A DNA stretch of 64,000 bases from Eutrema japonicum (taxonomy: Eukaryota; Streptophyta; Magnoliopsida; Brassicales; Brassicaceae), in assembly GCA_030161315.1 (NCBI GenBank), contig BSQW01000003.1:14756001-14820000 (forward strand). Direction: 5' to 3'. Positions 56,166 through 64,000 of this stretch are shown here, one piece after another. Position 1 is the first letter of the stretch. Each line of letters opens with the position of its first letter. The notes under the pieces were generated by a model. The model did not search any database. It saw nothing but the letters and a program-made list of their open reading frames with translations, and was not told where the DNA came from. The position numbers were made by a program, and so were the translations under genes.

Positions 56166-57965
56166 ATGTCTGGACCAAAGAGAGCAAGAACTTCAGGTGA
56201 CGCGGGAAAATTTCATGTGAATGAGCGAGTTGAAGCAAGAATCTCCTCGCAATGGGTTGAGGTAGTGGTTAAAGCTTGTCTTGGCGACGGCCGCTACAGA
56301 GTCGTGCCGGTTGATCAACCCACTACCAGCGTGCTGGTGAACGAGCATTCTATTCGCGCTCTCCGTACGTCGACCTCTCGCCGGGCGCCGATAACGTACA
56401 AGCTGTATGATAGAGTCAAATACCGGGATGGTGCGTATTGGCATCGAGGTTTCGTGAGTACTGTTCGGGGTCGTGACAGTTACGGGGTTATATTTGACGG
56501 AGAGACAGAGGAAGATGAGCTTCCAGGTGATGCATTACGCAGAGTTTCTCCGACTTCACCCACACAGTCTGGACCACCACCTAAACCTTTGAACCCTACT
56601 CCTCGCTCCGCTGGTTTTCCTTATGCCCCTCCAGCACACCAACCAAACCCTTGGCCTAGACGTGAAGGTACCAAGATTAGCTGCGGAAGAAGTTGGGATG
56701 GACAGGAGAAGGCGTATGCCTTGAGCGACGACACCGCATTTAGACCCATTTCTGAGGAGTGGGACGACTTCGACACGCTATTCTATAACGCGTGGTTGGG
56801 TGTTACCATCGAGCCTAACAGGTTTGTCGATGGTGTTTCTCTGCATCAGCTGGGTCTCGACTCAGATTTGGCTCGTCTTCTTGAGCGGATTGGTTTTGGT
56901 CACATGGCTACACAGCAGCATGACCTCTACCCAGACTTGGTTCGTCGGTTTATGGCGACAATTTAGCTATTCGGATGAGCTTCTGCGAGACACACATGGT
57001 GGTAGCCTGTCCTTCATGGCTCGCGGAGTGAGGTACATGATTTCGCTCCCTGATCTCTGTGATCTTTATGGGTTTCGAAGGGATCGCAGGAGGATTGCTC
57101 TTCCAACTGCCCATCCTGACATATGTGGATTTTGGGCATGGTTTGGGAACGGCGTCTACGAGTCTAAGACATCCACTCAGATGGACATACGACATCCGGT
57201 CCTACGTTGCTTTGTTAGAATCCTGAGCACTACTCTTCTGTGCAAGATGGAGCCTAACAAGATGAGGGTGTCTGAGCTTCTGCTTCTGTTTCTGGCTGTT
57301 AGGAACATCATCCCTGAGCAGGATTTTGATTGGCCCGAGCTTGAGGACGTTAACCTTGGGGCTGTTTTTGCGCATCATCTGGACTCTCTGAAGACCAAAC
57401 CATTCACGGGGACGAGCACGAAGAAGGAATAAGTTGGTAGTCTTCTGACTCCTATTTTCCAGCACCTTGGGATCAGTACTACGAGCTGCAAGATTGTCAC
57501 TGTGCGCCGGTACATGGATGAGGCTCATCTGAGGAACCTTAGGTGGTTAAAGACCGGGAGGAAGTGGATTCTTAACATATCTGATGGGTGCTTTCTGGTG
57601 CAGCTACCTGACAGGGATCTGACAGACATATCCAAGGATCCTGCTCTGCTTCGTTTTGAGCCTCCTGCGGACCTGTTGACTCCGATTTCTGCGACTAGAC
57701 GACAGGTTCGTCCACTTCACGTCAGAGAGGACGTACACAGGCCACCTCCTGCCCACATATTCCAGAGCCATAGTGGCCTGAGGAGACGGACGTCCCGATG
57801 GAGCCAGCTGCTTTCCAGAGATTTATGATAGCAAGCATGAGGAGCATCTGGGCTACTGTTCGCTACCGTTGCACGACTGATGCTGATCCATCGTCCCAGC
57901 CTGGACCGTCACATACCGCTGCTGCTGCTGAAGATGAGAGTGATTATGAGGAGACGGAGGATTAG
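56166..57965 (+). pseudogene. Element B ORF-1 (ATHILA ORF-1 family) with two Agenet-like domains
   Basis: ATG 56166 (MSGPKRARTSGDAGK). Two Agenet/Tudor-like modules are visible, about residues 15-65 (NERVEARISSQWVEVVVKAC, GDGRYRVVPV) and 76-128 (YKLYDRVKYRDGAYWHRGFV, SYGVIFDGETEEDELPGDAL). The ORF-1 core follows (SEEWDDFDTLFYNAWLGVTI, LARLLERIGFGHMATQQHDL). A stop-plus-frameshift near 56963, a TAA at 57430 and a frameshift near 57800 break the frame; the end is acidic (AEDESDYEETED). Agenet modules bind chromatin or RNA-associated ligands in host proteins; the role here is unknown. Confidence 0.85.
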
Positions 57966-59305
57966 TCTTATCTATCTTCACGTTTGTATTTTTCTTTCTT
58001 TTTCTTTTATTTTTCTTTTCTATTGAACTTATGTCAGTGTCTGTTCTTGCATTTGAACGTCTTTGGATTTATGTTTGATCTACCATGTTGCTTTTAACCT
58101 ATTTTTGAGTGTTCCTAACATTGCTAACATCTAACACAATGGAATGCTTTCTCTGGTTAAGCGACTCGACACTCCTGATTTTCATTCAGTGTGTCGACAT
58201 ACGGCTGGTGTCGATCGATACCCTGTGGAGGTACGGTTTCTGATTCTTCACAATCCACTTGGTTCATTTGTTTTCTTCCACCAACTCTAGGCTAGATAAC
58301 ACTAGGGACAGTGTTGTTTGGGTCTGGGGGAGGTAGTCGCTGACTATGTTTTTGTTTTTCTTAGAGTAGTCCGTTTTTTAATCATTCGTTGTTTTATTGA
58401 GTCAAAATTTTGTCTGAGACTGTGATCTTTATCTTGAATCTTTTGATCTGACCTTGCTTCTGAGTGACCATTGCTACAGAATCAGCTCTAGATCGACTAA
58501 TGAAAAATCCAAAGGCTGACCAGTTGACTAGAAGACACTCATGTTCCCAGCAAAGTTCTTTAAAGCCTGAGCCAAAAATTTTGCACTTCATCAATGTGGT
58601 TAGTACTCTTAGAGCTTGATTCCTCATTCGTATCTGACAAAAGAACCCATGTGTTTTAAAATAATGGTATTTCTCTCCCTGTTACAAGTTAATTAATTAG
58701 ATGCATTAAAAGATGACATGATTTTCTTCTGAGTAGAGGGTTAGGAAAATTTCCAACGATCCCATTATTCTACTTCAAAGGAAATGATCACACAAAGGTG
58801 GAAGCGAGGTTAGGAAAATTTTCTGTGATATCATTATTCGCCTACACCTTTGATTACATTTGAGGGAAGAACTGGGGATTCGGTGGCAAACACCATCAAT
58901 ACTCTCGTCTCGAACCTTAATATGTACATGCAAGAAACATAATAAGAAATAAGTCTGGGGGAGAGAAATAATACCAAAAAGTGTGGAATAAGGTGGTTCC
59001 TTGTTATGATATTGTATGGAAAAGAATCTAGAAGGCTCTTGGTGTTAATCACAGCGATGGAACTGGCGAGGATGGCTTGATTGAACAATGCTGTGAAATA
59101 ATGTGTGTAGTCTGGAAAGCTTCAAATGTCTACGGAGAAGTACATGGTGGTTAGATCAAAAAGATGGTTAGGTGACATTTGGATGCTTGGGAAATTGGTT
59201 ATTGCAATGTTTCAAGAACAGGTGAGTCTCTACGTTTTCAAAAATCTTTCTCTGGTTTAGTTTTCTATTTGCTTGAGGACAAGCAAAGGCTAAGTCTGGG
59301 GGAGT
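57966..59305 (+). other. Element B 3' non-coding region with two polypurine tracts
   Basis: One palindromic motif at 58207-58224, the AACACTAGGGACAGTGTT hairpin (58298-58315), a polypurine copy GGTCTGGGGGAGG (58321-58333), about 950 bp without a plausible ORF, and the terminal polypurine tract AAGTCTGGGGGAGT (59292-59305). Confidence 0.8.
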
Positions 59306-60530
59306 TGATATATCATGGTTTTTACCCCCATTTAAGCCATGGTATAAGTCCGCTTTATCGAGTCTTTATTCTAATATAGAGTCTTTTAGAGTCTTTTACA
59401 GGTTTTAGTACATTTGGAGCATTATTGGAGATATTGGAGTTTTATGGAGCGTTCTGGAGCGAAACTGAAGCCTGGTGACTAAGTGCCTGATCGAAGCGTC
59501 AAGTATCGATCGATACCCCCTGGTATCGATCGACACCCATCGAGGAGATTACGGCCGCGACTTATAATGAAGTTTGAAGAATTGCAGAACTTGTCCAGAA
59601 GACTTTAATATTTACAAGAAGACCCCAATTCGTGTTTAGACTATATAATTAGGTTTTACATCCACTTTGATGGCTATGCTTTATTTTACTTTGGTTTTGT
59701 GAGAGAGCTTTTGAAGGGAGACAAGTCTGAAACTCTGTTCGTCCGAGAGAAGATTTTGAACCCTCTTATTACTCTTTCTGATTTATTTGATGATTTATTC
59801 AAACATGTTTATTGCTTCAATTTCCATGTATGAGTAGATCCCTTGTTAGGTTCAGGGTTCTCAATAGGGTTTTCTCTGAATGTTAGGTCAATTTATTATT
59901 AGGATTTATATCTGAATTAGTTCTTCACCATAGGTTGTTTGCAAAGCTAATTCTAGATTGATCACCTAGAACTTAGATCTTAGAATAATTGATTAGGCGC
60001 GAGAGTGCGATTAATTACCTGATAGAACCTAAGGTGAGCAAAATAACTATTCACAAAGAGATTTGGTTTAGTTGTTTTGTGAACAAATCAAACTTGAAAA
60101 TAAAAGCTGGTTTAGACTTTAGCATTTGGAATTGTTATTTTGCTCACCTTAGGTTCTATCACCTTAGAAACTCAAATAACTATTCACAAAGAGATTTGGA
60201 ATTTGTAGGATTTAGACTTAGATAATTCTCGCAACGAGAGTTGGTTAATTATACTATAGTGATTTGAGTTTAAGAACCGCGCTAAATCTGAGTCATGTTA
60301 ATTAGTTTATTTGCATTCAGTGATTCCTTGAGAAACACCCTGAACCTATCTTTCTCCAATTGAATTTACAACCGTTTAATTTAAGTCATGTTTTCAATAC
60401 CATTGATTGCTTAGCGTGATTCTCACCTATATAATCTATTGTGTGTTTCTGTGAGTCCTTGTGTTCGACCCCTAGCTATACTACGACAACTGCTTTAGTA
60501 TCTAAATAGGGTATTAATTTGAGCATATCA
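59306..60530 (+). repeat. 3' LTR of element B (1225 bp)
   Basis: TGATATATCATGG...GAGCATATCA followed by TSD acgag. About 80 bp around 60121-60200 are an internal duplicate (CACAAAGAGATTTGG appears twice). Motif pair at 59504-59538. Confidence 0.92.
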
Positions 60531-60535
60531 ACGAG

Positions 60536-61365
60536 AACACAATTTACCAGGAAACAATTGCAAACGAGAGTTATACAGAAGTACCTAATCATTTGGTTCA
60601 AAGTGTCTGGAGATGATCTTTTTGTCATGGTACGCCTTAGTCCTCTCCTTGTACAGCCTCGAGTTCTCATAGGCAAGATGCCTAAGCTCATCGAGCTCAT
60701 TCAACTTGATCAATCGCTTCTCAGCAGCAGATTTGATGTCGAAATTCATCAACTTTGTAGCCCATGCTGCCTTATGCTCGATTTCCACTGGAAGATGATA
60801 TGCTTTCCCATACAGCAAATGAAATGGTATAGTCCCAAGTGGTATCTTGAAAGCAGCCCTGTAGGCCCAAAGTGCGTCATCCAACTTCAAAAACCAATCC
60901 TTCCTTGTAACATTCACTGTCTTTTCCATAATCTCTTTGATCTGTCTGTTGGAGACCTCAACTTGTCCACTGGTCTGAGGATGATAAGGAGTAGCAACAC
61001 GATGGTTCACACCATACTTCTTCAGCAACCTCTCAAAACTTTTGTTGATAAAGTGAGAGCTACCATCACTTATCACAAATCAAGGTACTCCAAATCGAGG
61101 GAAAATGATGGTCTTAAAAAGCTTAATAATCACCGAAGAATAATTGGTTCTGCTAGCAATGGCTTCAACCCACTTAGACACATAATCTACAACAACCAAG
61201 ATGTATTTGTGTCCATATGACGAAGAAAAGGGACCCATAAAATCAATGTCCCAACAATCGAAAATCTCAACCTCAAGGATGAAGTTCTGTGGCATCTCAT
61301 GTCTCTTACTGATTTTCACTCTCCTCTGACAGACATCGCACTGTGAAACGAAAACATGAGCATCC
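60536..61365 (-). pseudogene. Athila C integrase (right part)
   Basis: Joined to 44716-44886 across element B. It has CDVCQRRVKISKRHEMPQNF, DIDFMGPFSSSYGHKYILVV, SDGSSHFINKSFERLLKK, TPYHPQTSGQVEVSNRQIKE and NELDELRHLAYENSRLYKER. Two stops, one before FVISDGSS (61077-61079) and one before VLLYNSRL (60585-60587), fit CGA-to-TGA and CAG-to-TAG. RT and gag are missing; a short LTR end follows at 61440-61481. Confidence 0.9.
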
Positions 61366-61481
61366 TTTGGAGATGCTCTTATATCATGGCCTAAAATAAT
61401 GGTAAGAACCCCAATTGGGGTTCTACCTTTGGAGATGCTCTTATATCATGGCCTAAAACGGGTAAAAACCATGATATATCA
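61364..61481 (-). repeat. Rearranged LTR end with 62-bp duplication and palindrome
   Basis: CCTTTGGAGATGCTCTTATA occurs at 61364 and 61426. Between them lies AGAACCCCAATTGGGGTTCT (61405-61424), a perfect palindrome. The right side is the first 40 bases of an Athila LTR. GGAGATGCTC next to such a palindrome resembles a small DNA transposon end. Confidence 0.6.
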
Positions 61482-61489
61482 TATCATAA

Positions 61490-62539
61490 GATTTGGATTT
61501 TTCGCATGAGTGTCTAAAACCACTAGTGATTTTTTTCTTCTTCAAAACCGCGATAGGAATGACGCATATAATGATTTCTTGAATAAACATCATTGGAACT
61601 GGATAATCTTTTGCGAACAGATCGAAATCAGAATGTAGATTTAACGAATAAATTTTCTCCCATGTCATGTCAGAATTGTTTAATGACCATATCTCTTGCC
61701 TTGACCACTCCTTATGCGACACACATAGCTAGTTATACAGGTTACACATGATGATTTTCTTAGAAACTGCTTGGACAAACAGAGTTTTTGAGGTTATGTG
61801 AAAAGTTTATGTATGAAGATTGAAAGATAATACCCTTGTTTCCGTAATACACTCATCAGTGAACCAGTGAAGTGATCCATCTAAGTAAGCTGGAATTTTG
61901 TTATCAAGAATACGGATGGGAGCAGCAGTCACATACCTCCAAGTGTTTGTGCTAAAATCAAACACATCACAATTCGTAGCGTTTTCTAAACATAACTCAA
62001 ATGAATTATACAACCAAACCAGCTTGTACGTGTCTGTGAATTTGTCTTTTCCAAATCCTAGCCTCCAACATTCGTCTTCTCCCTTCCAGCTATCTCGATT
62101 CAGCACGTCGTGCACAGCTGCTTGATATCTCGCTTGAGGAACACGTTGAGACCATCTAGTAATTGGATTAACCACATAAATACAATTGTAGCCATCGTAA
62201 TAGCATATCATACCGTCACAACTCCCGGAAACTGAATAGAAATCACAATACGAGATCATAACGAGGACAAAGATTAGGAAGCTTGATCAATTCCGACGAA
62301 GCCATTGTAAACATCCTCGTTACATTCTCATCTTCAAGTTCACCATCAAATTTAAATTCAATGGGGTTAAAGATAAGGACATCTGGATCTTGTGATTGTT
62401 GACGTATCAAATGTCTTTTCTTAAAATATGGAGATTCGATCGTAGATTTCCATTGTATTGAAACAGATTTGAATCTAAGCAGTGATTTCACTGGAAGTTT
62501 CTCTAGAATACGTTCAACTAGGTCATGGAATTGTTCCAT
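61490..62539 (-). pseudogene. F-box protein gene with F-box-associated domain, disrupted
   Basis: ATG 62539 (MEQFHDLVERILEKLPVKSL) gives a complete F-box (RFKSVSIQWKSTIESPYF), then FNPIEFKFDGELEDENVT. A small insertion near 62250 shifts the frame to 61807-62259: VSGSCDGMICYYDGYNCIYV, NPITRWSQRVPQARYQA, YKLVWLYNSFELCLE, DGSLHWFTDE, the usual F-box-associated beta-propeller-like region. After VLSFNLHT a further shift leads to CVTCITSYVC and WSLNNSDMTWEKIYSLNL. The 3' end runs into the Athila end at 61481 (SYDMIYHGFYPF). SCF substrate adaptor by family; broken here. Confidence 0.82.
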
Positions 62540-62699
62540 AACGTGACTGGTGTTTAGATTTCGTTTTCGTTTCTGTTTATATTGTTTTGGATGAGTTTAT
62601 GGTTAGTGTTGTTGTTATTTCATTCATGTCCTGAAACATGCACTTATTTATATATTAAAAAAAAACATACATGCCTTGAATAGAACTAAACCTCTAAAA

Positions 62700-63260
62700 G
62701 AGATTATGTTAATTAATTAATTTTAGATCTGTCTGTTGAAGATCCAGCTCGATTTCAGCTCACGATTCCGTCTTGGGATCAAGACGTCTCTCTCTCTCTA
62801 TTCTCAGATTGTGTTCGCGACTCACTCTCTATGAAGTTGAAAGAAGAAAAGCAATGACACAAGACATTTATAGAGTTCCCCAAATCAGGTACATCTCTCT
62901 TCAGGATCTTTCTCCAAGAATTCACTATGAGCACTGTTTACAGAAGCTTTCTCCGAAGAGATACAATGGAGGAAAATCAAGAAGAAGAAGATACAAAGAA
63001 GATGAAGTTTGCTGTGAATCTTGTTCTCTATCGTTAACTCCTTTTAATGTGTTTTCTCCTGTTGGGCCAGCAACATAACCGAGGCCCAACTGCTTCATGT
63101 ATTTCCTTTTGGGCTTGATTACTTTTTAGCCCAGCTTGCTCACCTGAGATACGAACCATTCCTCACAAAACTCTACCTTGGTTTGATGTCTCCTCAATTA
63201 CCCGTGTGTCTCGTCCTGACAACACTCGTGAATTCCGATCCTCTCTGATTCTACAATTGA
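62700..63260 (-). repeat. Probable 3' LTR region of the right-hand copia
   Basis: Non-coding region downstream of the copia stop. It includes an AGAGAGAGAGACGTC tract and GAAGAAGAAGAT-rich leader-like DNA. A start such as TGTAGAATCAG near 63255 is possible but no second copy exists in the window. The 101-codon frame at 62773 is not supported as a gene. Confidence 0.35.
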
Positions 63261-63380
63261 CCACCTGAATCAGATTGCCGCTGCCTCTTAAGGTCCAGAT
63301 TCAGCTGCCTTTGCTTCCTTATGCATCCGGAAGCTTCCCGTCATCTCCTATGCTCCGGAGACGACCCACCGACCGACTCT

Positions 63381-64000
63381 TCAGGCGCCGATGACCTTAA
63401 AAGTCTCTAGACATCCTTCGAACTTCGCTCCAGGTAAGACTTTAGTTAACATGTCAGCTGGATTAACCGATGTGTGTATTTTGACCACCTTCACATCTGC
63501 ATCTGCGATTATATCCCTAATGAAGTGAAACTTGACCGCAACATGCTTTGTCCTTTCATGATGCATGTAGTTCTTCGCTAGGTATATCGCACTTTGTGAA
63601 TCGCAGTAGATCTCTACTGGTTCCTGTTTAAACCCCATCTCTTCACAAATACCTATTAACCAAATCGTTTCTCTTAATGATTCTGAGAGGGCCATATACT
63701 CTGCTTCTGTTGTGGATAACGCCACCACCTTTTGCAGTGTGGACTTCCAGCTGACTGTATTTCCCCCAACAGTGAAGACGTATCCAGAAATTGACCTTCG
63801 TCGATCCAAATCAGTTGCAAAGTCTGGGTCGCAAAACCCTTTGATTCTGAAATCTGCTTCCTTTGTGAAAGTTAAGTTGACCCCTGCAGCTCCCTTTATG
63901 TATCTCATAATCCATTGCAATGCTTACCAGTGTTCTTTTCCAGGATTCCCCATGAATCTGCAAACCAAACTATGCGAGATCTGGCCTTGACCCAACCATG
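63381..64000 (-). pseudogene. Ty1/copia RNase H and pol C-terminus
   Basis: Open from 63920 to the stop at 63381: QWIMRYIKGAAGVNLTFTKE, CDPDFATDLDRRRSISGYVF, LSTTEAEYMALSESLRETIW, YCDSQSAIYLAKNYMHHERT, VNPADMLTKVLPGAKFEGCL. The usual D-[SAD]-D-[YWF] motif reads DPDFA. Upstream a TAA near 63924 and a frameshift separate the RT end (RFMGNPGKEHW). A third copia lineage in the window; truncated by the window edge. Confidence 0.9.

Larger units (their letters stand above)
44892..60530 (+). mobile_element. Non-autonomous Athila element B (gag, protease, ORF-1), split by element A
   Basis: Inserted in the integrase of element C with TSD acgag (44887-44891 and 60531-60535). It has a 5' LTR, primer site, gag-protease, a short C-terminal ORF, ORF-1, 3' non-coding region, polypurine tract and 3' LTR. 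RT, RNase H and integrase are absent between 55301 and 56166. Element A lies within its gag. Confidence 0.92.

Noticed and set aside
25470..59538. The evenly built palindromes as a CRISPR array
   Set aside because: They occur in pairs scattered over 34 kb in eukaryotic retroelements, without regular spacers, leader or cas genes.
62773..63078. 101-codon plus-strand ORF left of the right-hand copia
   Set aside because: Antisense to probable LTR/leader DNA rich in GAAGAA and GAGAGA tracts; no family resemblance.

Overview
The window looks like pericentromeric or otherwise transposon-rich nuclear DNA of a Brassicaceae plant. The evidence is an Athila-type Ty3/gypsy family with tRNA-Asp primer sites, Ty1/copia remnants, a fragment closely resembling the Arabidopsis mitochondrial editing PPR protein REME1, At2g35280-type F-box genes and a GRF zinc-finger gene of the At4g04775 type. 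Almost all coding sequence belongs to transposable elements or gene remnants. No rRNA, tRNA or CRISPR was seen.

Layout. 1-3048: two related copia elements, the 3' end of one inserted into the pol of the other. 3049-4763: remnants of a multi-exon minus-strand gene. 4764-7476: a Pack-MULE with long inverted repeats, an 8-bp target duplication and captured host exons. 7800-10503: a broken minus-strand copia, an LTR-like block and a small fold-back repeat. 11397-20702: a tandem pair of F-box pseudogenes; the first is split by a 7.25-kb chromovirus (12182-19435, minus strand, TSD tcaat). 20810-24430: a GRF zinc-finger gene remnant and MULE-like coding fragments.

25266-61481 is mainly Athila-like. 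A minus-strand element has its 5' LTR at 32774-33947 and gag-pol to its left, and abuts an oppositely oriented LTR at 25266-26437. A plus-strand copia fragment (35040-36365) and an AT-rich tract (36480-39215) interrupt the region. A second minus-strand Athila fragment (39220-42211) keeps an ORF-1. A third (42212-61481, minus) is split by a plus-strand element B (44892-60530, TSD acgag), which is itself split by a minus-strand element A (46742-53415, TSD atcac). A has LTRs that read as identical, so it is the youngest insertion. A and B are non-autonomous: they encode Gag and protease plus a private C-terminal domain, and lack RT, RNase H and integrase. 61490-62540 is an F-box pseudogene cut by the Athila end. 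62700-64000 is the 3' part of a minus-strand copia.

How the parts may work together. A and B would depend on RT and integrase from relatives such as the 26.8-32.6 kb element. The Athila copies share private cis-signals: dozens of copies of a TATCGATCGATA-centred palindrome in close pairs, a hairpin with a 5' splice-site consensus after the gag/pol stop, a second hairpin next to a duplicate polypurine tract about 1 kb before the 3' LTR, and an inverted repeat at the LTR edge. Their ORF-1 carries N-terminal Agenet/Tudor-like modules. These shared signals and the ORF-1 fusion are the most novel-looking content.
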